Source of the DNA: JBBDRJ01 sp963766295 | Lineage (GTDB): Bacteria > Actinomycetota > JAICYB01 | Direction: 5' to 3' | DNA length: 64,000 nucleotides | NCBI GenBank assembly: GCA_963766295.1 | Contig: CAVXYW010000002.1 | Location: 1,860,001 to 1,924,000, forward strand | In this document: piece by piece, positions 44,322 to 52,964 of the stretch | Position numbering within the stretch: position 1 is the first letter of the stretch | Layout of the letters: each line of letters opens with the position of its first letter | The notes under the pieces: generated by a model | What the model was told of the DNA's origin: nothing | The model's input: only the letters and a program-made list of their open reading frames with translations | Databases searched by the model: none | Translations under genes and position numbers: made by a program

Positions 44322-44603
44322 GTGCCGTGTCTAGTCGGCCTGCTCGGCCTGATCACGCCCCGCGTCGTCATCGTCCTGCTCGTGATCTTCACCGACTACA
44401 TCGGACGGGCCTTCGACAGCTTTCTCTGGCCCTTGCTCGGTTTCTTCTTCATGCCGACGACCACGCTCGCGTGGGCTTGGGCGCAGAACACCCGGGGGTC
44501 GGTCGGGGGCGTCCACGCCCTGATCGTGGTCCTGGCCGTTCTCCTGGACCTCGGATTCATCGGGTCAGGCAGGTCGTCGATGGCCCGCCGCAGACGCCTC
44601 TAG
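44322..44603 (+). CDS. Small actinobacterial-type membrane protein
   Basis: A 93-residue hydrophobic protein with about three membrane segments (LITPRVVIVLLVIFTDYI, LWPLLGFFFMPTTTLAW, VHALIVVLAVLLDLGFI) and a basic C-terminus (ARRRRL). The pattern ITPR, FTDYIGRAFDSFLWPLLGFFF with TTTLAWAWA matches a small family common in actinobacteria with no known function. GTG 44322 is chosen because it precedes the conserved part. It is followed by 127 bases in which I see no gene. Confidence 0.65.
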   Translation: MPCLVGLLGLITPRVVIVLLVIFTDYIGRAFDSFLWPLLGFFFMPTTTLAWAWAQNTRGSVGGVHALIVVLAVLLDLGFIGSGRSSMARRRRL

Positions 44604-44730
44604 GCCTGCCGACCGGGGTCGAACGCCCTGAAATACGCCTAAAGTCACGCCTGGAACGTGGCTAAGTGCACAGACACCGTCACCCATACGGCCTACAGTT
44701 CCCCTGACAGGGATCGATTTGGGGGTAGTG

Positions 44731-44967
44731 ATGGTGTGGGTTATTGGGCTTTCATATTGGGCTGGAGCCGCCGTGTTGTGGCTCCCCTTTGCGATGGCGC
44801 TTAGCTCCGAGACGCGCGAGCGGCATGTCCAGGACCTGTTGGCCGGCATCGTTCTGGCCAGCATCTGGCCCCTGGCTGCTCCTTTTCTAGCCGTGCTCGT
44901 GCTGACTCGACGGGTCAGGGCTCATCGCGAGGTCGGACAGCCCATCTCTGTCCTAGCCCGCAGCTAG
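44731..44967 (+). CDS. Small membrane protein
   Basis: A 78-residue protein with two hydrophobic helices (VWVIGLSYWAGAAVLWLPFA and IVLASIWPLAAPFLAVLVL) separated by a charged loop (SSETRERHVQD). GGGGG five bases before ATG 44731 supports translation. No family recognised. Confidence 0.6.
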   Translation: MVWVIGLSYWAGAAVLWLPFAMALSSETRERHVQDLLAGIVLASIWPLAAPFLAVLVLTRRVRAHREVGQPISVLARS

Positions 44968-45015
44968 CATTCGGATTCCTTCCCACCGCCTTCCCCGCAT
45001 AACGGGAGGTCGGTT

Positions 45016-45192
45016 ATGGCCAGATCGGGTCGCTGCCGCACGTGCGGAGCCGTCATCCGTCCACGAGCCAAGGACATGAGCGTCGGCGCTGCTTCGCGCC
45101 TGCATTACTGGAAGTACCACCCCGAGATCATGCTCGGGGGCCAGGCCAAAAAGAAGTGGGCCGGTAAGGCTAAGAAGAAGAAAGCGTCTTGA
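45016..45192 (+). CDS. 58-residue basic CxxC protein
   Basis: Read directly from the sequence: ATG 45016 follows GGGAGG by five bases. The protein begins MARSGRCRTCGAVIRP, has one CxxC pair, then AASRLHYWKYHPEIM and a Lys-rich tail (KKKWAGKAKKKKAS). It could bind nucleic acid or form part of a zinc site as a dimer. Its last 23 bases overlap the 3' end of the convergent oxidoreductase gene. No family recognised. Confidence 0.6.
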   Translation: MARSGRCRTCGAVIRPRAKDMSVGAASRLHYWKYHPEIMLGGQAKKKWAGKAKKKKAS

Positions 45193-46195
45193 TCAGCTCG
45201 CGCTGACGGCCCTCGTCGGCCAGCGGAGATCCCATCAGGTTGTAGAAGAAGATCCGCTGGGCTCTGCCGTCGTACCTCTTCTTGATCCCGTCGGCAACGT
45301 CGTCGAGCTTCCCGGTGATCGCGAACTCTTCGACCATCTCATCGGTAATCTCGGAGGCCATCCCGCCGACATCCCCTTTGGACATCTTTTCGTGCAACTT
45401 GGGCGGGGTGTCGTCCCATCCGTGCGTTTCGAAGATCCGACGATACGAACGCGTCGATCCGTAGAACGAGGCCTGGGCCTTGACGAAACCGGCAGCCTGC
45501 TCGACCTGTTCGGGTGTATCCCCGGCGGCGATGAAGACCGGACAAACGATCGTTAGGTCCTCGCGGTTGCGTCCGGATTTCGCCAGTCCCCTGTCGACGG
45601 CCGGGAAAAGGACCTCGTCGAGGTAGCGCGTCGTGTGCAACGGATGGACGAGGAGCCCGTCGGCCACCACACCAACGGACTCGGCGTTGTACTCGTTGAT
45701 CGCCGCTATGAACACCTTGGGGGCCGGCTGTCCGATGGGCCCCGGCGTGAAGAACGGGTTGGAGACCGTGTGGTTGTAGAACTTGCCCCTATGAGCAGGC
45801 GGGCGTCCTTCGCCGAAGGCAGCAAATAGTTCTTTTAGAGCGACGACGTACTCACGGAACTTCGGACCGGGTGACTCCCACGGCATACCGAAGCGTCGTT
45901 CGATGTGTCCCTTTACCTGTGTGCCCAAACCGAGAACGAAGCGTCCTTTCGATGCTTCCTGCAGCCGCCATGCGTTGACTGCTGTGACGTACGGAGAACG
46001 CGCGAAGGCGATGGCGAGGTTGTTGCCTAGCGTCGGCTTGGTCGTCTCGACGGCCGGGAACGCGAGGTCGAGGAACGGGTCGTTCGTCGTCTCGGCGGTG
46101 AACAAACCGTCGTAGCCCTGAGCTTCGAATTGCTTGGCCGCAGCTCGTGCCATCTCGATCCCTGGGGGCAAGGCGGCATCGATCTTGAATCCCAT
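45170..46195 (-). CDS. LLM-class F420-dependent oxidoreductase (TIGR03617-like)
   Basis: A 341-residue luciferase-like enzyme of the F420 type: DGLFTAETTNDPFLDLAFPAV in strand 2, NNLAIAFARSPYVTA near 60-75, GRFVLGLGTQVKGHIERRFG near 88-107 and PKVFIAAINEYNAESVG near 165. Members use the deazaflavin F420 common in actinobacteria. ATG 46195 has GGGAGG nine bases upstream; TTG 46204 is also in frame. It converges on the small CxxC gene. Confidence 0.87.
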   Translation of the reverse strand: MGFKIDAALPPGIEMARAAAKQFEAQGYDGLFTAETTNDPFLDLAFPAVETTKPTLGNNLAIAFARSPYVTAVNAWRLQEASKGRFVLGLGTQVKGHIERRFGMPWESPGPKFREYVVALKELFAAFGEGRPPAHRGKFYNHTVSNPFFTPGPIGQPAPKVFIAAINEYNAESVGVVADGLLVHPLHTTRYLDEVLFPAVDRGLAKSGRNREDLTIVCPVFIAAGDTPEQVEQAAGFVKAQASFYGSTRSYRRIFETHGWDDTPPKLHEKMSKGDVGGMASEITDEMVEEFAITGKLDDVADGIKKRYDGRAQRIFFYNLMGSPLADEGRQRELIKTLSSS

Positions 46196-46285
46196 GGCGT
46201 ACAACCTCCCGGTGTGCGTTCTCGCACATGAAGGTACGCCCCACGGACCATTGCCTGCCCAATCGTTTCGACAACGGAGAAATGC

Positions 46286-46615
46286 TTAGTCCAACGGACG
46301 CGGATCCCCCGGACGGCGGCGTTGTGAAATGACGATCGCGAAGATGAGAAGAAGTAGGAGGACTCCACCCAGCACGAGAAGAAGGATCGCCGTGTCAGAA
46401 AGCCCGTCGGCATCGTCGTCGTCCGAAGTCGTACCGGGAAGGGTCGTTTCCTGCACAGGCGCATCAGTTGCGATTTCAGGTGACTCTGGCGGAGCCGATG
46501 GCTGTTGTGTCGATGGCGCGAGCGTAGGGGGGCTCGGCGTTCCGATCTGAGCTAAGGCTGCGGGGCCCAGTGTTAGGGAAATAGTTGCCACAACTGCGGG
46601 TACTAGCTTGCGCAT
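46286..46615 (-). CDS. Small surface-exposed protein, signal peptide plus C-terminal membrane helix
   Basis: A 109-residue protein: signal peptide (MRKLVPAVVATISLTLGPAALA), a Pro/Thr/Ser/Asp-rich middle with DDDDADG, a membrane helix (TAILLLVLGGVLLLLLIFAIV) and an Arg-rich end. No LPxTG motif precedes the helix, so it is not an obvious sortase substrate. GAGGAG precedes the second ATG (46615). No family recognised. Confidence 0.65.
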   Translation of the reverse strand: MRKLVPAVVATISLTLGPAALAQIGTPSPPTLAPSTQQPSAPPESPEIATDAPVQETTLPGTTSDDDDADGLSDTAILLLVLGGVLLLLLIFAIVISQRRRPGDPRPLD

Positions 46616-46685
46616 CATCGCTCCTCGTCAACGGTCCAAGACCTCTTACCCGTCGGAGGACGTCGGTCAAACGAAAGACTCTGAG

Positions 46686-47606
46686 TTAGTTCTCGAGTGG
46701 CGTTACCACTTTGTCGTACAGGCGCTGAAGCTCTTCTCCCCAATCGACAACGGGCACGGCGGGAACCACCACGAACTTGGTCGCTCCCACGGCGACGAAC
46801 TCCTCCAAACGCTGACGTAAGGCGTCATCTCCGCCAACGGACACGACATCCTTCGGGTCCACTTCTGGGCGCCTCGTGCCCACGACCGAGAGAACCGTCT
46901 TCGTCACGTCCTCGGACGCTTCGATCGGCACGTATGGAACGAGCGCGCCGTAGTGGTCGGATTCGATCTCACGGTTGTTCTCGGCTGCGACGGCCTTTAT
47001 GAGATCGACTCTCTGTTTGTACTCCGGCCCCGCGACGAAAGACGGGAGCCAACCCGTCCCGATCCGGCCCACACGGCGGGCGGCCGCTTCCGAATGACCG
47101 CCGAACCACACATCGGGATGTGGTTGTTGGACGGGCTTCGGCAGAAGGGTCAGATCGTGGACCGTGAAGTACTTACCCTCATGCGTCACGTTGTCTTCGG
47201 TCCAGAGACGAACGATCAGCTTGGTTGCTTCGTCGGTCCGACCGGCGCGTTCGGATCTCTTAACTCCGAAGAATTCGTGCTCTGCCGGCAACGGGGAGCC
47301 GAGTCCGAAGACGGGAACGATGCGGCCCTTAGACAACACATCTAGCGACGCCAGCTCCTTTGCGAGAAGCACTGGGTTGCGTCCGGGAAGGACGATGACG
47401 CTCGTTCCGAACTTCAGCTTCTTGGTTCGTCCGATGGCAACACCCATGGCAGCAAGCGGATCGAGTACGTCTCCGCTGATGCGCTCCGAGAACCAGAACG
47501 AATCCCACCCGATCGACTCGCAAGTATCGATGAGCGAGTTGAATCCCTCGGCTCCCAGGCCGGCCGATGCGCCGATCCCCGGACCAGTACCGATGCGGAT
47601 CTTCAT
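46686..47606 (-). CDS. LLM-class F420-dependent oxidoreductase (TIGR03854-like)
   Basis: A 306-residue luciferase-like protein: SIGWDSFWFSERISGDVLDPL near 32-50, KLKFGTSVIVLPGRNPVLLAKELASLD, GRIVPVFGLGSPLPAEHEFFG near 100, and KPVQQPHPDVWFGGHSEAAARRV near 160. Start is ATG 47606 before MKIRIGTGPG; upstream open frame is not conserved-looking. It is the third luciferase-like gene of the window. Confidence 0.87.
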   Translation of the reverse strand: MKIRIGTGPGIGASAGLGAEGFNSLIDTCESIGWDSFWFSERISGDVLDPLAAMGVAIGRTKKLKFGTSVIVLPGRNPVLLAKELASLDVLSKGRIVPVFGLGSPLPAEHEFFGVKRSERAGRTDEATKLIVRLWTEDNVTHEGKYFTVHDLTLLPKPVQQPHPDVWFGGHSEAAARRVGRIGTGWLPSFVAGPEYKQRVDLIKAVAAENNREIESDHYGALVPYVPIEASEDVTKTVLSVVGTRRPEVDPKDVVSVGGDDALRQRLEEFVAVGATKFVVVPAVPVVDWGEELQRLYDKVVTPLEN

Positions 47607-47640
47607 ACCGACATCCTGACGCTCCCGTGCGGGGGCGTGC

Positions 47641-48000
47641 TTAGCGGCGCGCCAAGCGACGCGCGGCGCCGGTGACTTCATGGACGAAGGTCAGAAGCGC
47701 AACGCCGATCAATGCGCCCCACACACCGATGAAGACCAGCAAGAGAAGCCACGTCGCGATCGGAGCCGCGCCGTCGATCAGAACAAACGCCAAAGACTCG
47801 GGAGGACGAAAGAGGACGAGGAATCGCTCCAGTCCGTAGATCGCCGCGGAGAAGAAGTGCAAAGAAGCGTGCGCAACGAGCGCGGTCGACGCGCCGACCC
47901 AGGCGATCTCCGAATATGTGATGCGCTCACCTCGAGCCGCTCGCCACAACTCCATGGCGGACGGCTGCTCGACAGTGAAGCCAGGCTGTGGGCTCGCCAT
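47641..48000 (-). CDS. Small two-helix membrane protein
   Basis: A 119-residue protein with two clear membrane segments (VGASTALVAHASLHFFSAAIYG and ATWLLLLVFIGVWGALIGVALL), an N-terminal soluble stretch and a basic end (RRLARR). It lies between an oxidoreductase gene and phzF on the same strand. No family recognised. Confidence 0.6.
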   Translation of the reverse strand: MASPQPGFTVEQPSAMELWRAARGERITYSEIAWVGASTALVAHASLHFFSAAIYGLERFLVLFRPPESLAFVLIDGAAPIATWLLLLVFIGVWGALIGVALLTFVHEVTGAARRLARR

Positions 48001-48010
48001 CGTGACTAGG

Positions 48011-48796
48011 TTATGCCCTCAGCTCGCCTTGGAAAACCGTCACAGCCTGCCCGCCCAAGCGAACGCGATCGCCGTCGATCGCTACGTGGACGACCCCGCC
48101 GCGTGCCGAGCACTGATAGGCGCGGAAGTCTGTTCGTCCCGACTTCTTGGACCAGAAATCCGCAAGGGCACAATGAGAAGCGCCGGTCACGGGATCCTCA
48201 TTGATGCCGCTTTGGGGGGCGAAGAATCGCGACACGAAGTCGAACCCGCTCGTTCCGGATATCGAAGTGATGCACGCCCATGCATCCGAGATCGCACCCA
48301 GGGCCGCGAAATCGGGACTCGCTTCGCGAACCTCTTCCTCGGAGCCAAGCTCTATGAGGTAGCTCACCTCACTTCGCCAAACCGACCTGGGCTCGACCCG
48401 GAGCGCCTCGATCATCCCGTCCGGCGGATCGGTTTCTTCGACCGGACGCGCCGGAAAGTCCATCTCGATCCGATCCGTGCGCATATGACAGATCAACGCG
48501 CCGCTTCGCGTATGAAACGTGATCGCGTCTTTCGGCCGAGCTTCCTTCTCTTCCCACAGGACGTGCGCGGAAGCGAGCGTTGCGTGTCCGCAGAGGTCCA
48601 CCTCGACGGCCGGCGTGAACCAACGCAGGTCGTATCCATCGTCGCGCCGCGAGACGAAGGCCGTCTCCGAGAGATTCATCTCCGTCGCAACGTCCTGCAT
48701 CCAAGTGGCATCGCGTTCGCCTTCGAGAAGGCACACGGCAGCTGGGTTCCCGGCGAAGGGCTTGCCGGTGAATGCGTCTACTTGGATCAGCCGCAC
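48011..48796 (-). CDS. PhzF family isomerase/epimerase
   Basis: A 261-residue PhzF-fold protein. The N-terminus VDAFTGKPFAGNPAAVCLLE, catalytic Glu in MNLSETAFV near 45, and LCGHATLASAHVLW near 70 are diagnostic; the C-terminal half repeats the fold with NEDPVTGASHCALADFW. Relatives isomerise or epimerise small acids. GTG start shares a base with the preceding stop. Substrate unknown; no phenazine genes are near. Confidence 0.9.
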   Translation of the reverse strand: MRLIQVDAFTGKPFAGNPAAVCLLEGERDATWMQDVATEMNLSETAFVSRRDDGYDLRWFTPAVEVDLCGHATLASAHVLWEEKEARPKDAITFHTRSGALICHMRTDRIEMDFPARPVEETDPPDGMIEALRVEPRSVWRSEVSYLIELGSEEEVREASPDFAALGAISDAWACITSISGTSGFDFVSRFFAPQSGINEDPVTGASHCALADFWSKKSGRTDFRAYQCSARGGVVHVAIDGDRVRLGGQAVTVFQGELRA

Positions 48797-49065
48797 TAGA
48801 TGTCGAGCGCGTCCTGCTGTTTGGGTTTGCGTTTCCGCGGTGCTTGGCGTTCTTCGGCCGCCGGATGCTCGACGATGGCCACCACCCGGGCCGCCATGAA
48901 TCGCGCCGTTCGCACCTCTTGGCCGGTCCGCGTTACTTCGGTGACGTGGACGTTACCGCGCACGGTCGCTACCTCTATGCGACGTCCATCTTTGGTGGCG
49001 ACGATCTCGAACGTGCGGACCGAATCACCGGTGTCGACCAGCACCTCTACACGGTCGCCCCTCAT
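48796..49065 (-). CDS. Small hypothetical protein, beta-rich with basic tail
   Basis: An 89-residue protein with alternating hydrophobic strands (RVEVLVDTGDSVRTFEIVAT, RRIEVATVRGNVHVTEV) and a basic tail (PRKRKPKQQD). Coupled to phzF by a one-base overlap, which supports its being real. No family recognised. Confidence 0.55.
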   Translation of the reverse strand: MRGDRVEVLVDTGDSVRTFEIVATKDGRRIEVATVRGNVHVTEVTRTGQEVRTARFMAARVVAIVEHPAAEERQAPRKRKPKQQDALDI

Positions 49066-49107
49066 GCCCCCAGTCTAGGAACCTGAGGTGACTCGCCGTT
49101 GAGAGGG

Positions 49108-49863
49108 CTAGCCTGAAGAGATCAGCTCGGCCCGGACGGCTACACGCTTGTTGTGGGTACGGGCCCGGCGATCGAACACTCCGCCGCACGAGATCAGCGT
49201 CACAGAGGGGTTCTCCGTGTAGCCCATGATCCGAGCGGCCTGAGTCGTCTGCCTGTCGAACAGGCACGTCCACTGCACCCTGTACTGCCAGTTCTTCCCG
49301 CCCATCGAAACGGTCACGATGTCGCCCGGCCTCATGCTTTGGATCCGAGAGAAGGACCCCGCGCGACGTGAATAGTTGATGTGCCCAGCCAGAACGACGT
49401 TCTGCGTCGGCCCGAGAGGTATCTCTCCCTGATCGAGCCACGCGACGTCTCGCGCGTTCTTCGGGACGACCATCAGGCCGGCTTGGTCGACACCAACCTT
49501 CACGATGGGAGCCTCAACGCCAAGCGACGGCAACGCCACCTTCCCGTCCGTCGGCCAGGGACCGGCATTCGCCGAGGGGACCCACCTCATGCGCCCACCG
49601 GCGTTGTCGAGTTGCGGGCACTCCGGAGTCGCGACACCGGTACCCGCGACCCGGGCTCTGGGAGTCGCCGTCGGCTTCGGGGTCACTACGCTCACCTCGG
49701 CACTTGGAAGAGCCGTTGGTTTGTCGCGCGTCCCGAAGTAGACGGCGATAGAAGTAATCAGCAGAAGCGCGAGGGTAACAGCGGTGATGAGGTACGGCGA
49801 TCTAGAGCGGCCGTTGCCGGCCGGCTCGTTGGATTCGGAGCGAGTCTTAACCACGGAGGGCAT
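49108..49863 (-). CDS. Class F sortase
   Basis: A 251-residue membrane-anchored transpeptidase. Membrane helix at about 25-43 (LITAVTLALLLITSIAVYF), Pro/Thr linker, then the sortase barrel: catalytic His in VVLAGHINYS near 157, catalytic Cys in VTLISCGG near 225, and Arg in the following basic strand. LISCGG and the absence of the class B/C features fit class F of actinobacteria, which attach proteins to the cell wall. No LPxTG-type substrate is encoded in this window. It is divergent from the UDG gene across about 35 bases. Confidence 0.87.
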   Translation of the reverse strand: MPSVVKTRSESNEPAGNGRSRSPYLITAVTLALLLITSIAVYFGTRDKPTALPSAEVSVVTPKPTATPRARVAGTGVATPECPQLDNAGGRMRWVPSANAGPWPTDGKVALPSLGVEAPIVKVGVDQAGLMVVPKNARDVAWLDQGEIPLGPTQNVVLAGHINYSRRAGSFSRIQSMRPGDIVTVSMGGKNWQYRVQWTCLFDRQTTQAARIMGYTENPSVTLISCGGVFDRRARTHNKRVAVRAELISSG

Positions 49864-49898
49864 GGATTGGATGTCTAGCGTGAGGGACGATCCCCAAG

Positions 49899-50585
49899 TT
49901 GTCTAACGCATTAGACGACCTTTGCGAAACGGTCATCGAATGCCGGCTTTGTCCCCGTCTGGTCGCCTGGCGCGAAGAGGTTGCCAGGACCAAGAGGGCT
50001 TCCTTTGCCGATGAGGACTACTGGGGGCGCCCGCTGCCCGGATTCGGTGATCGCAGAGCACGCGTCTTGGTCGTCGGGTTGGCGCCGGCCGCGCACGGCG
50101 GGAATCGAACGGGACGGATATTCACCGGAGACCGCTCGGGCGATTGGCTGTTCCGATCGATGCATCACGCCGGCTTCGCCAACCAGCCGGAATCGGTTCA
50201 TAGGGAAGACGGCCTGCGGCTCAAGGACGCATACGTCGCGGCGGCCGTCCGCTGCGCGCCCCCGGCCAACAAACCGACAACAGAAGAGCGCGACAACTGC
50301 CTGCCCTATCTCGCGCGCGAGCTCGAACTGCTGAAGCAGACACGACTAATCGTCTGCCTCGGGTCGTTCGCTTGGGACGCGGTTCTCCGAACGGCACGGA
50401 TGCTCGGCCACATCCCTGCTCGCAAGCCGCGCTTCGGACACGCCGCTGAGGCCGACTTGGGCGCGTATCTGCTGATAGGCAGCTATCACCCGAGCCAACA
50501 GAACACGTTCACCGGCAAGCTCACCGAAGAGATGCTCGACGCCGTGTTCTCACGCGCGGCGGCTCTTGCGGGCCGCGTATCCTGA
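49899..50585 (+). CDS. Uracil-DNA glycosylase, family 5 (UdgB type)
   Basis: A 228-residue Fe-S DNA glycosylase. Motif A is GLAPAAHGGNRTGR near 60-73 (no catalytic Asp/Asn at the usual place, as in family 5) and motif B is GSYHPSQQN near 195. Cluster cysteines lie in ECRLCPRL and CAPP near 125, with another in IVCLGSFAW. These enzymes remove uracil and deaminated purines from DNA. TTG start is assumed. Confidence 0.87.
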   Translation: MSNALDDLCETVIECRLCPRLVAWREEVARTKRASFADEDYWGRPLPGFGDRRARVLVVGLAPAAHGGNRTGRIFTGDRSGDWLFRSMHHAGFANQPESVHREDGLRLKDAYVAAAVRCAPPANKPTTEERDNCLPYLARELELLKQTRLIVCLGSFAWDAVLRTARMLGHIPARKPRFGHAAEADLGAYLLIGSYHPSQQNTFTGKLTEEMLDAVFSRAAALAGRVS

Positions 50586-50618
50586 CGGCGTAGCTCCCAA
50601 AGCGAGGAGGACCATCCC

Positions 50619-51884
50619 ATGGACTTCAATGACTCCCCCGAGGACGCCGCCTGGCGCGAAGAAGTGCGCAAATGGCTTGACGCCCATGCGGAGCGCCGTC
50701 CCGAGGGAGAAGAAACGGTCCCCGACATCCTCGGCGAGGACTCGGAAGATCCGGCCGAGGTGATCGCCAAGGCCAAGGCCTGGCAGAAGACACTTCAAGA
50801 ATCCGGATACGGAGCGATCACGTGGCCGAAGCAATTCGGCGGACGCGAAGCGACTCCAATGCAGGCGTTCATCTTCAACCAGGAGATGGCGAGCTACGAC
50901 GTGCCGGCCGGGGTTTACACGATCGGCCTCGGGATGATCGGGCCGACGCTCATGTCGCACGGCACACCAGAACAACAAGAGCGCTTCATCCCGAACATGG
51001 TCGAGGGGTCCGAGATCTGGTGTCAGCTTTGGAGCGAGCCGAACGCCGGCTCCGACGTTGCATCGTTGGAGATGCGCGCCGAGCGCGACGCCGCTTCCGG
51101 CGACTGGGTGCTCAACGGTCAGAAGGTTTGGACGACAGGTGCGCAGCACTCGAAGTGGGGGTTGATCATCGCGCGCACTGACCCTGAGGCTCCCAAGCAC
51201 CGAGGCATCACGTGCTTCGTCGTAGACATGGAAGCCAAGGGCGTGGAGATTCGCCCCCTCAAGCAATTGAACGGCTCATCGGGATTCAACGAGGTGTTCT
51301 TCGCCGATGTTCACGTCCCGGACGATCAACGCGTCGGCGACGTGAACGATGGGTGGCGCGTCGCTCTTACGACTCTGATGAACGAGCGTTACGCGATCGG
51401 CGTCGGCGGATCGAGCGGAGGCTCCCTGTCCCCGTTGTTCAAGCTCGCCAAGAAGACGCAGTCGAACGGCGGCACAGCGTTCGACGACGCGTCGATCCGT
51501 CAGGACCTGGCCAAGGCGTACATCCACGGACGTCTTCTCGCTCTCACCGGCTACCGGAGCATGACGAAGATCGCGAAGGGTGGGATCCCCGGTCCCGAGG
51601 GCTCGGCGATGAAGCTTGTCGGTACGCGCTTGGCCAGTGAGATGGCCGATGCGGCATCGAAGATCCTCGGTCAGGCCAGCGTCCTGGTTGGTGACAACGC
51701 ACCCGATGCCGGAGTGTGGGCAAACGCGTGGCTCACGGCGCCGGGCATCCACATCGCCGGCGGCACTGACGAGATCATGAAGAACATCATCGGCGAGCGC
51801 GTTCTGGGTCTCCCCAAGGAGCCTCAGGTCGACCGCGACATCTCGTTCAAAGAATCGCGCCAGCGCGTGCGTCAGAACGCTTAG
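50619..51884 (+). CDS. Acyl-CoA dehydrogenase
   Basis: A 421-residue flavoprotein that introduces a double bond into acyl-CoA. SEPNAGSDVASL near 145, NGQKVWTTGA near 167 (FAD and substrate contacts), WRVALTTLMNERYAIG near 250 and the C-terminal GGTDEIMKNIIGERVLGLPKEP are typical. It resembles the FadE proteins of actinobacterial sterol and fatty acid catabolism, some of which work as mixed tetramers. GAGG lies a few bases before ATG. Confidence 0.92.
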   Translation: MDFNDSPEDAAWREEVRKWLDAHAERRPEGEETVPDILGEDSEDPAEVIAKAKAWQKTLQESGYGAITWPKQFGGREATPMQAFIFNQEMASYDVPAGVYTIGLGMIGPTLMSHGTPEQQERFIPNMVEGSEIWCQLWSEPNAGSDVASLEMRAERDAASGDWVLNGQKVWTTGAQHSKWGLIIARTDPEAPKHRGITCFVVDMEAKGVEIRPLKQLNGSSGFNEVFFADVHVPDDQRVGDVNDGWRVALTTLMNERYAIGVGGSSGGSLSPLFKLAKKTQSNGGTAFDDASIRQDLAKAYIHGRLLALTGYRSMTKIAKGGIPGPEGSAMKLVGTRLASEMADAASKILGQASVLVGDNAPDAGVWANAWLTAPGIHIAGGTDEIMKNIIGERVLGLPKEPQVDRDISFKESRQRVRQNA

Positions 51885-51896
51885 GTCGCTCAGCTG

Positions 51897-52874
51897 ATGC
51901 CCGATCTTCCGTCCTTCGATGAGCTTCCGGTCGCCGACGGCAAGCCTGCGGGCTCGTCGTGGGGCCTTTGGGGCGAGGACGATGTATTCGGCACCCTCAA
52001 CCTTTTGACCGCCGAGCGCGTCAAGCGCGGTGCCGGGTGCGTGCGCAAAGGCTCTGTGTTCGCGATAAATCTCGACATGCATCTTCCCGAACCGCCGATG
52101 TTCGGACGGGAGCCGTACAAGCACGAGGTCGTGTGGCTCGCCAACGATGCCGGGCACGACGAGCACCTGTCCGGCTGGAACACGCAATCGTCATCGCAAT
52201 GGGACGGCTTCCGGCACATCAAACATCCGGTGCACAACTTCTACAACGGCGTCGCCGATGAGGATCACGGGATCCATCACTGGGCCAAGCGCGGCATCGC
52301 GGGGAGAGGTGTGCTGGCCGACGTCGGGCGATGGCGCGAGGCGCAGGGACGGCCGCTGCAGCCGAACGCTTCCGACCCGATCGAGCCCGAGGACCTGACC
52401 TCGACGCTCGAAGCGCAAGGGACCACAGTTGAAACCGGTGATGTCCTGCTCGTTCGAACGGGGTGGATGTCCTGGTACCGATCCCTCGACGAAGCGGGTC
52501 GACTCGATTACAACGCAGCGGGACATCCTTTCTGCGGGCTCCGTCCGGGAGAGTCGATGTGGAAGCTGCTTTGGAACCTCCACATATCGGCCGTAGGGAG
52601 TGACAACCCGGCAGTGGAAGTGTGGCCGCCGGCAGCGCTCGTGAAGCCCGAGGAGCTTCAGGAGATCATCTCCAACCCCGAGCGGCTGGACGAGGTCTTC
52701 ATGCACATCCGTTTGCTTCCGTTGTTCGGTCTGCCTTTGGGCGAGTTCTTCGACCTGGACGCGCTCGCCGACGATTGCGCGGCCGACGGCTCCTATGAGT
52801 TCTTCTTCACATCCGCGCCACTTAATCTTCACGCTGGCGTGGCGTCTCCGCCCAACGCGCTGGCTATCAAGTAA
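51897..52874 (+). CDS. Cyclase family metal-dependent hydrolase
   Basis: A 325-residue member of the cyclase/kynurenine formamidase superfamily. GSSWGLWGEDDVFGTLNLLTAE near 20 and SSQWDGFRHIKHPVHNFYNG near 100 (metal-binding region, here with DxxxH replacing the classic HxGTH) are visible, and VLLVRTGWMSWYRS follows near 185. It lies 12 bases after the acyl-CoA dehydrogenase and ends at a strong terminator, so the two form a transcript. Substrate unknown. Confidence 0.85.
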   Translation: MPDLPSFDELPVADGKPAGSSWGLWGEDDVFGTLNLLTAERVKRGAGCVRKGSVFAINLDMHLPEPPMFGREPYKHEVVWLANDAGHDEHLSGWNTQSSSQWDGFRHIKHPVHNFYNGVADEDHGIHHWAKRGIAGRGVLADVGRWREAQGRPLQPNASDPIEPEDLTSTLEAQGTTVETGDVLLVRTGWMSWYRSLDEAGRLDYNAAGHPFCGLRPGESMWKLLWNLHISAVGSDNPAVEVWPPAALVKPEELQEIISNPERLDEVFMHIRLLPLFGLPLGEFFDLDALADDCAADGSYEFFFTSAPLNLHAGVASPPNALAIK

Positions 52875-52894
52875 TCCCCCGTTGAAATACGAAC

Positions 52895-52930
52895 GCCGGG
52901 CCTTTCCCAGAGGGCCCGGCTTTCGTTTTT
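52895..52930 (+). terminator. Rho-independent terminator
   Basis: A perfect eight-base stem, GCCGGGCC at 52895-52902 with GGCCCGGC at 52913-52920, encloses a ten-base loop and is followed by a T-rich tract (TTTCGTTTTT). It ends the acyl-CoA dehydrogenase-cyclase unit. It is the only textbook terminator I find in the window. Confidence 0.88.
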
Positions 52931-52964
52931 CGGGGTAGGCCAGACGCATCGGTAGAGTGGCGGC

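Noticed and set aside
44105..44330. TPP riboswitch upstream of thiS
   Set aside because: Only 19 bases separate thiS from the divergent gene start and no thi-box core is visible.
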